A DNA stretch of 64,000 bases from Polaribacter sp. BAL334 (GTDB lineage Bacteria; Bacteroidota; Bacteroidia; Flavobacteriales; Flavobacteriaceae). Shown one piece after another: positions 52,646 to 62,681 of this stretch (position 1 is the first letter of the stretch; each line of letters starts with the position of its first letter). The stretch is taken from contig NZ_JADWOV010000319.1 in NCBI RefSeq assembly GCF_015767435.1, positions 1 through 64,000 on the forward strand, written 5' to 3'. Position numbers and translations under genes: made by a program. A model generated the notes under the pieces. That model searched no databases. It saw nothing but the letters and a program-made list of their open reading frames with translations, and had not been told where the DNA came from.

Positions 52646-53836
52646 TTAGTCTTTGTAAATTTTTAATGCTTTTTCTAAAATAAGTAATGCTTTTTTCAAA
52701 CTTTCCTCATTCAAAACGTAAGCGAGTCTTATTTGATTTAGGCCAATATTGGGTGTTGAATAAAATCCTGCAGCAGGTGCAACCATTACAGTTTCCCCAT
52801 TTACATCAAAAGATTCTAGCAACCATTGCGCAAATTTATCCGCATTTTTTATCGGCAATTCTACAATACAATAAAAGGCACCTTTTGGTTTTGCAACTCT
52901 AATTCCTTCAATTTTTTGCAATCCATTAATTAAGATGTCTCTTCTTTTTACATATTCATTTTTTACTTCTTCAAAATAAGATTGTGGTGTGTCTAAAGCT
53001 GCTTCACAAGCAATTTGCGCCAATGTTGGCGGACTCAAACGTGCTTGTGCAAATTTTAAAGCCGTTTTTATAACGTCTTTATTTTTTGAGACAATACAAC
53101 CAATTCTTGCACCACACATACTATATCTTTTTGATACAGAATCTATTACAATTGCATGATTTTCTAAATTAGGTTCTTGTAAAATAGAATAATGTTCATT
53201 TCCATCATAAATAAATTCTCGATAAACTTCATCAGCAATTAAGAATAAATCGTGTTTGATGACAATTGCTGCCAATTTTTGAATCTCTTCTTTGCTATAC
53301 AAATATCCTGTAGGATTTCCTGGATTGCAAATTAAAATTGCTTTTGTTTTTGAGGTAATTAATTTTTCAAAATCTTCAATAGGAGGTAAGGAAAAATTAT
53401 CTTCAAATTTAGAAATCACAGGAACAATTTTTGCACCAGAAGCCGTTGAAAAACTATTGAAATTGGCATAAAAAGGTTCAGGAATAATGACTTCATCATC
53501 CGTATCTAAAATGCTTCCAAAAGCAAAAAGTAGTGCTTCAGAACCTCCAGTTGTAACAATTATTTCATCCTGATTTACATCAATTTTGTGTTTACTATAA
53601 TAATGAGCAATTTTTTTTCGATATTGTTCAGAACCATTAGAACTTGAATATTCCAAAATTTTCAAAGAGTGATTGCTAATCGCTTTTAATGCAATTTCTG
53701 GAGTTTGAATATCTGGTTGACCAATATTCAAATGGTAAATTTTTTTGCCTTGTTTGATAGCTTTTTCAGCATAAGGAGCCAGTTTTCTGATTGGAGATTC
53801 TGGCATTTGATGTCCTTTTTTTGAGATAGAAGGCAT
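52646..53836 (-). CDS. PLP-dependent class I/II aminotransferase
   Basis: The roughly 396-residue protein has fold-type I motifs: VTTGGSEALLFAFG, CNPGNPTGYLYS, ADEVYREFIY and the PLP Lys in DSVSKRYSMCGARIG. It resembles aspartate aminotransferases of the AspC/Thermus type. The exact substrate is not fixed by these motifs. The longer frame begins further upstream; the ATG at 53836 gives the usual N-terminus. It is followed directly by murB. Confidence 0.92.
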   Translation of the reverse strand: MPSISKKGHQMPESPIRKLAPYAEKAIKQGKKIYHLNIGQPDIQTPEIALKAISNHSLKILEYSSSNGSEQYRKKIAHYYSKHKIDVNQDEIIVTTGGSEALLFAFGSILDTDDEVIIPEPFYANFNSFSTASGAKIVPVISKFEDNFSLPPIEDFEKLITSKTKAILICNPGNPTGYLYSKEEIQKLAAIVIKHDLFLIADEVYREFIYDGNEHYSILQEPNLENHAIVIDSVSKRYSMCGARIGCIVSKNKDVIKTALKFAQARLSPPTLAQIACEAALDTPQSYFEEVKNEYVKRRDILINGLQKIEGIRVAKPKGAFYCIVELPIKNADKFAQWLLESFDVNGETVMVAPAAGFYSTPNIGLNQIRLAYVLNEESLKKALLILEKALKIYKD

Positions 53837-53998
53837 ATTGAAATTTTTGGTTTTTTTGAATGTGCAAATTTGCAAAATATATGTTTACAACGAACTTTTT
53901 AATGCATTTTCTTTAAAGGTTAATTATTTGCAAAAAAATAGTGTATTAAATTCATAATTCGTATTTTCAATCCAAATTTTTGAGAACTATTTTATTTT

Positions 53999-55336
53999 AT
54001 GTTTAAAAACTTTCTTTTTTTTACTATTTTTTTCTTTTTACCTTTCAATTTAAAAGCGCAAAATGGCTTTCGTTTTATAAATCAAAGTAAAAAAAATGTT
54101 CGTGTTGATTTTAAATTGATCAATAATTTAATTGTAATTCCATTAAAAATTAATGGAAAGGAATTGTCATTTATTTTGGATACTGGTTCTAATAAAACCA
54201 TCGTTTTTAATATCTCAGAAAATGATACTATTGGTTTGAAAAATTTAGAGAAAGTTGAACTTCAAGGGCTTGGAAAAGGAAATTCAGTAGAAGCTTTGTT
54301 GTCTCAAAATAATTCAATTTCATTGGGAAATATTCAAAGTGAGAATGAAACTATTTACGTTATTTTAAAAGATTATTTTGATTTATCAAGTAAAATGGGT
54401 ACAACAATTCATGGAATCATTGGGCACAATCTTTTAAAGAATTTTACTATTAAAATCAATTATATTGCTAAAAAAATTGATTTTTATGAATCAAAAAATG
54501 GGGAGTTTAAAAAATGTAGAAAGTGTGCTGTTTTTCCAATAAAAATTATTAGAGGGAAGCCATTTTTAGAGGCTAAAGTACAAATAGATACTCTTGGTAA
54601 TTCATTGACGGATGTAAATTTATTGATTGATTCTGGTGGAAGTGATGCTTTGTGGCTTTTTGAAGAATCTAAAAAAGAAATACAAACTCCAAATAATTTT
54701 TTTGTGGATATTTTGGGTGAAGGTTTAAGTGGAACTATTTATGGAAATAGGAGTAGAATTCCTTCTTTTAGGCTAGGCATTTTTCAGTTGGAAAAACCAA
54801 CAGTTTCTTTTTTAGATTCATTGACAACCATAAATGCAAAAATTTTTAAAGAAAGAAATGGCAGTATTGGAGCAGGAATTTTGAAAAGATTTACAGTTTG
54901 GATTGATTATCCTAACAAAAAAATAATGTTGAAAAGGAATAGTAATTTTTCTGAAAAATTCAACTATAACATGAGTGGTTTAGAGGTGGTTTATAATGGA
55001 AAACAATTGGTTAGAGAAGAGGAAACAAAAACATTTACTGATGGTTATAATCAACAAATTGAATCAAGTAACTCAGTAAGTTTTGTGACCAGTTTTTCTT
55101 ACAAATTCAAACCATCTTTTGTCATAAAAAGTGTTGTTAAAAACTCTCCTGCTGAAAAAGTTGGTTTGCTGAAAGACGACATAATTTTAAATATCAACGG
55201 AATTCAAGCGCATGAATTTACACTTGGAAAAATTATTGAAAAGTTTCAGGAAAAAGATGGTAAAAAAATAAAAATTACAGTTGATAGAAAAGGTCAAAAA
55301 CTAAAATTTGAATTCTTTTTGAAGCAAAAAGTGTGA
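53999..55336 (+). CDS. exported retropepsin-like aspartyl protease with PDZ domain
   Basis: The 445-residue protein has a signal peptide ending near KAQ at residue 21. Two aspartyl-protease half sites are seen, LDTGSNKT near 61 and IDSGGSDALW near 214. A C-terminal PDZ domain (about 365-440, KNSPAEKVGLLKDDIILNING) binds peptide ends or regulates access. Such proteins are common in Bacteroidota periplasm; the target is unknown. The gene is convergent with the DUF1573 gene, only 4 nt apart. Confidence 0.88.
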   Translation: MFKNFLFFTIFFFLPFNLKAQNGFRFINQSKKNVRVDFKLINNLIVIPLKINGKELSFILDTGSNKTIVFNISENDTIGLKNLEKVELQGLGKGNSVEALLSQNNSISLGNIQSENETIYVILKDYFDLSSKMGTTIHGIIGHNLLKNFTIKINYIAKKIDFYESKNGEFKKCRKCAVFPIKIIRGKPFLEAKVQIDTLGNSLTDVNLLIDSGGSDALWLFEESKKEIQTPNNFFVDILGEGLSGTIYGNRSRIPSFRLGIFQLEKPTVSFLDSLTTINAKIFKERNGSIGAGILKRFTVWIDYPNKKIMLKRNSNFSEKFNYNMSGLEVVYNGKQLVREEETKTFTDGYNQQIESSNSVSFVTSFSYKFKPSFVIKSVVKNSPAEKVGLLKDDIILNINGIQAHEFTLGKIIEKFQEKDGKKIKITVDRKGQKLKFEFFLKQKV

Positions 55337-55340
55337 AAAA

Positions 55341-55742
55341 TTAGTTAGAAATCAAACTTTTCTCTTTTTCTAACGAAGCAGCTTGCTCAACAATTCCTTT
55401 AATTCTGATTATTTTTCTAGGCTCTTTTGCGTTTGAAAAAATAGTAATTTGTTTAGAAAATCCGCCAACTCTTTTGGTATCGTAAGAAACTTTTATTTCT
55501 CCTTTTTCACCTGGCATGATTGGTTTTTCAGGTTTTTTAGGAACTGTACAACCACAAGAAGATTGAATATTTGTGATGATTAAAGGTTGCGTACCTACAT
55601 TGGTAAAAACAAAAACTTTTTCACCATTTGAGTTTTGCGAAATTTTTCCATAATCAATAGTTTCAGTTTCAAACTTGAATTCTTGAGAATGAATTGATAT
55701 TGAAATAAATAGAATTGTGAAAAATGAGAATATTGTTTTCAT
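55341..55742 (-). CDS. DUF1573-domain secreted protein
   Basis: The 133-residue protein has a signal peptide (to about residue 19) and one DUF1573 domain with VFTNVGTQPLIITNIQSSCGCTVPKKP and GEIKVSYDTKRVGGFSKQI. The SCGC motif is shared with the lipoprotein at 32656-33180, but the two are otherwise different. Role unknown. It is divergent from valS. Confidence 0.88.
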   Translation of the reverse strand: MKTIFSFFTILFISISIHSQEFKFETETIDYGKISQNSNGEKVFVFTNVGTQPLIITNIQSSCGCTVPKKPEKPIMPGEKGEIKVSYDTKRVGGFSKQITIFSNAKEPRKIIRIKGIVEQAASLEKEKSLISN

Positions 55743-55827
55743 GTTTTTAAAAATTTGATGTAAAATTATTGAATAATATTTGTTTTAAAAAATCATATTG
55801 TAATTTTTTATACAAATCAGATAATTG

Positions 55828-55835
55828 TACTTTTG
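55828..55835 (+). promoter_or_regulatory. -7 element of valS, which decides its start
   Basis: TACTTTTG fits TAnnTTTG exactly. It overlaps the TTG codon at 55833 where the longest frame begins, so that TTG would lie upstream of the transcript. The ATG at 55866 is therefore the start. Confidence 0.55.
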
Positions 55836-55865
55836 CGAACTATATATCAAAAATTATTCCGAAAA

Positions 55866-58511
55866 ATGACAATTCCATCAAAATATGATGCAAGCCAAGT
55901 AGAAAGCAAATGGTATCAATATTGGACAGAACATCAATATTTTCACTCAACTCCTGATGAAAGAGAGCCTTATACGATTGTGATTCCTCCTCCAAATGTT
56001 ACTGGAGTTTTGCACATGGGACACATGCTCAATAATACTATTCAAGATGTTTTGATAAGACGTGCACGTTTGTTGGGAAAAAATGCTTGTTGGGTTCCAG
56101 GAACTGATCATGCATCCATAGCTACTGAAGCAAAAGTGGTTGCAAAATTAAAAGAGCAAGGAATCAATAAAAACGACTTGACTCGCGAAGAATTTTTAGC
56201 TCATGCTTGGGAATGGAAAAATGAATATGGAGGCATTATTTTAGAGCAACTAAAAAAACTGGGAGCTTCTTGTGATTGGGATAGAACTGCGTTTACAATG
56301 GATTCAGCAATGTCAGAATCTGTTATTAAAGTTTTTGTTGATTTATATAATAAAGGATTGATTTACAGAGGATTCAGAATGGTAAATTGGGATCCAGAAG
56401 CAAAAACTACCTTGTCTGATGAAGAAGTTGTTTATGAGGAAAAACAAGGAAATTTATACTTTATAAATTATAAAATCCTTGATTCGCAAGAAACGTTAAC
56501 AATCGCTACTACAAGACCAGAAACTATTTTTGGGGATACAGCTATTTGCATCAATCCAACAGATGAACGTTTTTCGCATTTAAAAGGAAAAAAAGCAATT
56601 GTACCAATCTGCAATCGAATTATTCCAATTATTGAAGACGAATATGTAGATGTTGAATTCGGAACTGGTTGTTTAAAAGTAACGCCAGCTCATGATGTCA
56701 ATGACAAAACTTTAGGTGAAAAACACCATCTTGAAGTGATTGATATTTTTAATGACGATGCTACTTTAAATTCATTTGGATTGCATTATCAAGGAAAAGA
56801 CCGTTTTGTGGTTCGTAAAGAAATCACCAAAGAATTAGAAAATTTGGGTTGTTTGTTGAAAACAGAACAACACATCAACAAAGTGGGAACTTCAGAAAGA
56901 ACCAAAGCTGTGATTGAACCTAGATTGTCTGATCAATGGTTTTTGAAAATGGAAAATTTGGTAAAACCAGCTATTGATGCAGTTTTAGGTGAAAATTCCG
57001 AAATTAATTTGGTTCCAAAAAAGTTTGATAATACCTATCGTCATTGGATGGAAAACATTCGTGATTGGAATATTTCGCGACAATTGTGGTGGGGACAACA
57101 AATTCCTGCATATTATTTTGGTCCCGAAATTTCGGGAGGAAAAGAGGATTTTGTAGTAGCTGAAAACATCGAAAAAGCGCTTGAATTAGCAAAACTAAAA
57201 ACGAATAATCAACAACTAACAACCAAAGATTTACAACAAGACAATGATGCTTTAGACACGTGGTTTTCCTCTTGGTTGTGGCCAATTTCGGTTTTTGATG
57301 GCATCAGAAATCCTGAAAATGAGGAAATTAATTATTATTATCCAACCAATGATTTGGTGACAGGTCCAGATATTTTGTTTTTTTGGGTGGCAAGAATGAT
57401 TATTGCAGGGTATGAATATAGAGGTGAAAAACCATTTCAAAATGTATATTTGACAGGATTGGTTCGTGATAAACAACGAAGAAAAATGTCAAAATCTTTG
57501 GGAAATTCTCCTGATGCTTTAAAATTAATTGATGATTATGGAGCTGATGGAGTGAGAGTTGGCTTGTTATTAAGTTCTGCTGCAGGAAACGATTTGATGT
57601 TTGATGAAGAATTGTGTCAACAAGGAAAAGCGTTTGCAAATAAAATTTGGAATGCTTTCAGATTGATAAAAGGTTGGGAAATTGATGATAATTTAGCGCA
57701 ACCAAACACTGCCAAAATAGGTTTGGAATGGTATGAAGCAAAATTCCAAAAAGCACTTTCAGAAATGGAAGATCACTTTTCAAAATACAGATTATCAGAT
57801 GCTTTAATGAGTGTTTATAAACTGATTATGGATGATTTTTCCTCTTGGTTATTAGAGATTGTAAAACCAGCTTATCAGCAACCCATTGACAAAATTACCT
57901 TTGATAAAGTCATTGAAGTGTTGGAAAATAATTTGAAAATTTTACATCCATTTATGCCTTTTTTGACAGAAGAAATTTGGCAGCACATTACTGAAAGAAC
58001 TCCTGAAGAAGCTTTGATTATTGCAAAATATCCAATAATAAAAGAGTATAATTCTGAGATTATTACTGATTTTGATTTTGCAACCAATATAATTTCAGGA
58101 ATTAGAACGATCAGAAAAGAGCAGAATATTGCTTTTAAAGATGATATTGAATTGTTTGTAATTGGCAATGAAAATAATGCTGCTTTTTTTGATGAAATCA
58201 TTCAAAAGTTGACAAATATTTCTGAAATCCAGTATATTTCTGAAAAAGTGGAAGGAGCTTCATTCAGAGTGAAATCCAATGAGTATTTCGTGCCAATTTC
58301 TAATTCAAATATTGATATTGCAGCCGAAAAAGTAAAATTGCAAGAAGAATTAAAAAGAGCTGAAGGATTTTTGGTTGGCGTTCAAAAAAAGTTGTCAAAC
58401 GAACGTTTTGTCTCTAGCGCACCAGAAGAAGTGATTGTTTTAGAGCGCAAAAAAGAAGCGGATGCTTTGGCAAAAATTGACATGATAAAAAGTAGTTTAT
58501 CAAACCTATAA
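55866..58511 (+). CDS. valS: valyl-tRNA synthetase
   Basis: The 881-residue class I synthetase has [15 protein letters not shown] (HIGH), the editing domain with [36 protein letters not shown] and [11 protein letters not shown] (KMSKS). A C-terminal coiled coil (about 815-881) is usual for ValRS. Start at 55866 gives [21 protein letters not shown] terminator follows directly. Confidence 0.96.
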   Translation: MTIPSKYDASQVESKWYQYWTEHQYFHSTPDEREPYTIVIPPPNVTGVLHMGHMLNNTIQDVLIRRARLLGKNACWVPGTDHASIATEAKVVAKLKEQGINKNDLTREEFLAHAWEWKNEYGGIILEQLKKLGASCDWDRTAFTMDSAMSESVIKVFVDLYNKGLIYRGFRMVNWDPEAKTTLSDEEVVYEEKQGNLYFINYKILDSQETLTIATTRPETIFGDTAICINPTDERFSHLKGKKAIVPICNRIIPIIEDEYVDVEFGTGCLKVTPAHDVNDKTLGEKHHLEVIDIFNDDATLNSFGLHYQGKDRFVVRKEITKELENLGCLLKTEQHINKVGTSERTKAVIEPRLSDQWFLKMENLVKPAIDAVLGENSEINLVPKKFDNTYRHWMENIRDWNISRQLWWGQQIPAYYFGPEISGGKEDFVVAENIEKALELAKLKTNNQQLTTKDLQQDNDALDTWFSSWLWPISVFDGIRNPENEEINYYYPTNDLVTGPDILFFWVARMIIAGYEYRGEKPFQNVYLTGLVRDKQRRKMSKSLGNSPDALKLIDDYGADGVRVGLLLSSAAGNDLMFDEELCQQGKAFANKIWNAFRLIKGWEIDDNLAQPNTAKIGLEWYEAKFQKALSEMEDHFSKYRLSDALMSVYKLIMDDFSSWLLEIVKPAYQQPIDKITFDKVIEVLENNLKILHPFMPFLTEEIWQHITERTPEEALIIAKYPIIKEYNSEIITDFDFATNIISGIRTIRKEQNIAFKDDIELFVIGNENNAAFFDEIIQKLTNISEIQYISEKVEGASFRVKSNEYFVPISNSNIDIAAEKVKLQEELKRAEGFLVGVQKKLSNERFVSSAPEEVIVLERKKEADALAKIDMIKSSLSNL

Positions 58512-58518
58512 AAAATAA

Positions 58519-58546
58519 AAAAGGGAAGTTTTAACTTCCCTTTTTT
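58519..58546. terminator. terminator shared by valS and the aldo/keto reductase
   Basis: AAAAGGGAAGTT pairs with AACTTCCCTTTT. A-rich and T-rich flanks allow use from both directions between the convergent genes. Confidence 0.88.
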
Positions 58547-58549
58547 GTC

Positions 58550-59545
58550 TTATAAATTCTGACTAATTGCATTCAATTCCTCCTCAGAAAAATGAGTATT
58601 TTGAGTAGCTTTTATACTGTCCAAAATTTGCTCAGTTTTGCTTGCTCCAATCAAAACAGAGGTAATTCTGTGGTCTTTTAAAATCCAAGAAATGGCCATT
58701 TGCGCCAAACTCTGATTTCTATTTTGTGCAATTTCATTCAATGCTTTAATTTTTGGCAACATTTCTAAAACCTGATTTGTGTTCAAAAACGGACTGTCCT
58801 TCACTGCTCTTGAATCTTTTGGCAAGCCATTGATGTATTTATTACTCAACATTCCTTGAGCCAAAGGCGAAAAACAAATGGCACCAACTCCAGTATTTCC
58901 TAACAAATCTAGTAACCCGTTTTCAATCCATCTGTCAAAAATATTATAACGTGGTTGATGAATCAAACAAGGAGTTCCCAAATCTTGTAAAATTTTAAAC
59001 GCTTGTTCAGCTCTTTCAGGTTGGTAATTTGAAATTCCAATATACAATGCTTTTCCTTGACGAACCATCAAATCCAATGTTCCCATTGTTTCCTCTAAAG
59101 GCGTGTCATAATCAGGTCTGTGATGGTAAAAAATATCTACATATTCCAAACCCATTCTTTGCAAACTTTGGTCTAAACTTGCTACTAAAAACTTTTTGGA
59201 ACCCAAATCTCCATAAGGACCTTCCCACATTCCATAACCCGCTTTTGAAGAAATAATCAATTCATCTCTGTACGATTTGAAATCTTTTTTCAGAATTTTC
59301 CCAAAGTTTTTTTCAGCAGATCCTGGAGGTGGACCATAATTATTTGCCAAATCAAAATGGGTAATTCCGTTGTCAAAAGCGCATTTTAATAAGGCTCTTT
59401 GATTTTGAAAATCATCATTTTTCCCAAAATTATGCCATAATCCCAATGAAATTTCTGGTAAAAGCAAACCACTATTTCCAGTTCTTCTGTAGTTCATTTT
59501 TTGATAACGATCTGCGTTTGCAGTGTATTTGAATTTTTTACTCAT
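58550..59545 (-). CDS. aldo/keto reductase, YghZ/GAP-reductase type
   Basis: The 331-residue TIM-barrel enzyme uses NADPH. Catalytic Asp and Tyr are in HFDLANNYGPPPGSAE, Lys in ISSKAGYGMWEGPYGD and His in FYHHRPD. The motif AGYGMWEGPYGDLGSKK is typical of the YghZ (L-glyceraldehyde 3-phosphate reductase) group. It overlaps the stop of the next gene by 4 nt (ATGA), suggesting coupled translation with the FAD/FeS dehydrogenase. Confidence 0.92.
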   Translation of the reverse strand: MSKKFKYTANADRYQKMNYRRTGNSGLLLPEISLGLWHNFGKNDDFQNQRALLKCAFDNGITHFDLANNYGPPPGSAEKNFGKILKKDFKSYRDELIISSKAGYGMWEGPYGDLGSKKFLVASLDQSLQRMGLEYVDIFYHHRPDYDTPLEETMGTLDLMVRQGKALYIGISNYQPERAEQAFKILQDLGTPCLIHQPRYNIFDRWIENGLLDLLGNTGVGAICFSPLAQGMLSNKYINGLPKDSRAVKDSPFLNTNQVLEMLPKIKALNEIAQNRNQSLAQMAISWILKDHRITSVLIGASKTEQILDSIKATQNTHFSEEELNAISQNL

Positions 59546-62442
59546 GAGATAATTGCTTCTTTTAAAATGGTGATTGGGTGTTTTGCAATACGTTTTGTTC
59601 CATCATAAATTTGATGGCGACAACTGGTTCCTGCAGCTGCAATTTCGGTTTCGATAGTACAATTTCTAATTTTTGGGAATAAGGTATCTTCGCCAACTTG
59701 CATACTAATTTCGTAATGTTCTTTTTCATATCCAAAAGAACCTGCCATTCCGCAACATCCTGTATTTAAAATAGTTACCTTATAGTTTTTAGGAATATTC
59801 AATATCTGAAAACTAGCATGTGTACTTGATAATGCTTTTTGATGGCAATGTCCGTGAATTTTTATTTCTTTTTCTTCGGATGAAAAAATGGCGGCATCAA
59901 AGTTGTTTTTTTGATGTTCATTGCTCAAAAATTCTTCAAAAGTAAAAGCGTTTTTTGCAATATTTTCAGCCGAATTTTTATCAGTTGCCAAGCGAATATA
60001 TTCGTCTCTAAAGGTTAAAATGGCAGAAGGTTCAATCCCTATCAAAGGTGTTTTATCCGAAATTTTATCTTTGAAAATTTCAATATTTTGGTCACACACT
60101 TTTTTGGCTTCTTTCAAAAATCCTTTTGAGATAAAACTACGTCCACTTTCAGAATGAGGTAAAATTTTTACTTCATAACCCAACTTCTCCAACACAAAAA
60201 TGGCGTCTTTTCCAATTTCAACATCATAAAAATTCGTGAATTCATCATTAAATACATACACTATTTTTTGTTTTTTGGCGATTTTTTGTTTCGCAAACCA
60301 ATTGCTAAAAGTGGTAGAAGCCAATTTAGGAACGCTTCTTTGTTGGGCAATTCCCATCACCGATTTTGTGAATGAAGTATTCAAAACAAGGTTCGTAATT
60401 GCAGGAGCAATACTTCCTATTTTGTTGTATTTCACATTATTTGCAAACAACGAATTTCGGAAAGAATAGCCATTTGTTTCTTGATATTGGTACAAAAATT
60501 CTGCTTTCATGGTAGCAATATCCACATTACTTGGACATTCAGAAGCACAGGCTTTGCAACTCAAACAAAGGTCAAAAACTTCTTTTAATTCTTTGTGATT
60601 GAACTTATTAGCTTCATCAGAATTTGTTAAAAAATCACGTAACGCATTGGCTCTTGCTCTTGTAGTATCTTTTTCGTTTTTGGTAGCTCTATAACTTGGG
60701 CACATGGTTCCTCCAGCAGAAGCAGGTTTTCTACAATCTCCTGAACCATTGCATTTTTCAGCCAATTTTAAAATTCCTTCGCTATCAGAAAAATCTTGAA
60801 TTGTGTTAATTTCAGGTTCTTTTCTGTCCACTTCATAGCGTAAACTTTTATCCATTGGAAAAGCATCCGTAATTTTTCCTTGGTTGAAAACGTTTTGTGG
60901 ATCAAAGGCTTTTTTGATTCTTCGCAATAATTGATAGTTTTGATCGCCAATCATCAACGGAATAAATTCAGCACGTACAATTCCATCTCCATGTTCACCA
61001 CTAAATGAACCTTGATATTTTTTGACCAATTGCGCAGTTTCTGTGGTGATTTTTCGAAATAACACTACATCTTCTTGCTTCTTTAAATTCAGAATTGGAC
61101 GCAAATGAATTTCTCCAGCTCCAGCATGCGCATAATAGACAGCATCTTGCTGAAATTTGTCCATCATTTGTGTGAATTCTTCAATATAATTTGGCAAATC
61201 TTCCAAAGCAACAGCAGTATCTTCAATACATGCTACAGCTTTCATATCTCCAACAATATTTCCTAATAAGCCTAAGCCCGCTTTTCTCAATTCATGCACT
61301 TTGTTGATGTCACTTCCATACACTTTTGGATGGTAAAATCCGAAGTGGTGTTTTTGCAAATCAGCAATCAATTTATCCGCTAAAACTTCAGTTTTTTCTA
61401 CTGAATTTGAAGAAATTTCCAACATCAAAATTGCTTCAGGATCACCTTGAAGAAAAAAGCGATTTTTAGCTTGTTCTCTGTTATTTTTTGTACAATCTAA
61501 AATCGTTTTATCCATCAATTCACAATTGTATAAATTGTGATTCATGGCAATTAAAGTCGCTTTCATACTCTCATTAATGCTTGTAAAATGAGAACAAACC
61601 ATGATGCTCTCCTTTGGAGGAAGTGCATCTAATTGTAACGTGATTTCCGTTGAAAAAGCCAATGTTCCTTCACTTCCCGTCAGTAATTTTGCAATATTGA
61701 TGGTTGATTTTGTACCGCCAAATAATTCAGATGTTAAAAATTCATCCACAGCATATCCTGTATTTCTTCTGTGAATGGTTTCTTTTGGAAACTCTTTTTT
61801 GATTTCTTTTTGATTGATTTCAGAAGAAAGTTCTTCAAAAATCGTTTTATAAATAGTGCCTTCTAAGTCATTTTGTTTGGTTTTTTCAAGGAATTTATCC
61901 GAAGAAATTTCCTCAAAAATAGCGATACTTCCATCACTCAAAATAGCTTCAATTTTCAACACTTTATCACGAGTTACACCATATTTGATAGAGGTGCTTC
62001 CTGAGGAATTGTTTCCAACCATGCCACCAATCATACATCTATTGGAAGTGGAAGTATTTGGACCAAAAAATAAACCAAAAGGCTTTAAATACAAATTCAA
62101 TTCATCTCTTACAATTCCTGGCTGAAGCGTGATGGTTTTTGATTGCTCATCAAAATGAATGATTTTAGTAAAATATTTTGAAACATCCACCACAATTCCA
62201 TCTCCCACACATTGTCCAGCCAATGAAGTTCCTGCAGTTCTTGGGATTAAAGTGATATTGTTTTTTGAAGCAAAATCAATTAAAATTTTGATGTCATTTT
62301 CATTTTTAGGAAACGCTACTGCCAAAGGAATTTTGCGATAAACAGAGGCATCAGTTGCGTAAATGGTTTTATGCAATTGGTCAAAAAGGAGTTTTCCTTC
62401 CAATGAATTGTGCAGGTTTTCAAGTGCAAAATGGTCAATCAT
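59542..62442 (-). CDS. FAD- and FeS-dependent D-2-hydroxyacid dehydrogenase
   Basis: The 966-residue protein joins an FAD-binding PCMH domain (about 40-210, IPRTAGTSLAGQCVGDGIVVD), an FAD-oxidase C-terminal domain (SGEHGDGIVRAEF), 4Fe-4S motifs (CNGSGDCRK, CLSCKACASECPS) and C-terminal CCG-type segments (GHCHQKA, NTGCCGMAGSFGYE). This is the YdiJ/D-lactate dehydrogenase architecture. It oxidises a D-2-hydroxyacid such as D-lactate or D-2-hydroxyglutarate and passes electrons onward. Confidence 0.92.
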   Translation of the reverse strand: MIDHFALENLHNSLEGKLLFDQLHKTIYATDASVYRKIPLAVAFPKNENDIKILIDFASKNNITLIPRTAGTSLAGQCVGDGIVVDVSKYFTKIIHFDEQSKTITLQPGIVRDELNLYLKPFGLFFGPNTSTSNRCMIGGMVGNNSSGSTSIKYGVTRDKVLKIEAILSDGSIAIFEEISSDKFLEKTKQNDLEGTIYKTIFEELSSEINQKEIKKEFPKETIHRRNTGYAVDEFLTSELFGGTKSTINIAKLLTGSEGTLAFSTEITLQLDALPPKESIMVCSHFTSINESMKATLIAMNHNLYNCELMDKTILDCTKNNREQAKNRFFLQGDPEAILMLEISSNSVEKTEVLADKLIADLQKHHFGFYHPKVYGSDINKVHELRKAGLGLLGNIVGDMKAVACIEDTAVALEDLPNYIEEFTQMMDKFQQDAVYYAHAGAGEIHLRPILNLKKQEDVVLFRKITTETAQLVKKYQGSFSGEHGDGIVRAEFIPLMIGDQNYQLLRRIKKAFDPQNVFNQGKITDAFPMDKSLRYEVDRKEPEINTIQDFSDSEGILKLAEKCNGSGDCRKPASAGGTMCPSYRATKNEKDTTRARANALRDFLTNSDEANKFNHKELKEVFDLCLSCKACASECPSNVDIATMKAEFLYQYQETNGYSFRNSLFANNVKYNKIGSIAPAITNLVLNTSFTKSVMGIAQQRSVPKLASTTFSNWFAKQKIAKKQKIVYVFNDEFTNFYDVEIGKDAIFVLEKLGYEVKILPHSESGRSFISKGFLKEAKKVCDQNIEIFKDKISDKTPLIGIEPSAILTFRDEYIRLATDKNSAENIAKNAFTFEEFLSNEHQKNNFDAAIFSSEEKEIKIHGHCHQKALSSTHASFQILNIPKNYKVTILNTGCCGMAGSFGYEKEHYEISMQVGEDTLFPKIRNCTIETEIAAAGTSCRHQIYDGTKRIAKHPITILKEAIIS

Positions 62443-62644
62443 GAGTAATAAACAATAGATAAATTGTGCTTACAAATATCCGAATAAATTTTGCATTTTT
62501 AGGATTACAGAAAGTGGATTTATCACTTTTGTGAAATTCATAAAAATTAGATTTTTCACTTTAAATTTCATAGGAAAAGCGCTTTTTTTTACTCTATTAA
62601 TCAAAATCGAGTGTTAAAAAAAAGTATTTTCAAACTTAGATTCC

Positions 62645-62652
62645 TATATTTG
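62645..62652 (+). promoter_or_regulatory. -7 element of the second M14 peptidase
   Basis: TATATTTG fits TAnnTTTG and lies 29 nt before the ATG at 62682. The rest of this 239-nt gap holds nothing else I can name. Confidence 0.5.
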
Positions 62653-62681
62653 AATTCTTTATCAAATTCAATTCATTTTCA

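Noticed and set aside
55833-55865. Upstream TTG start for valS
   Set aside because: The TTG overlaps an exact -7 promoter element, and the ATG at 55866 gives the normal ValRS N-terminus.
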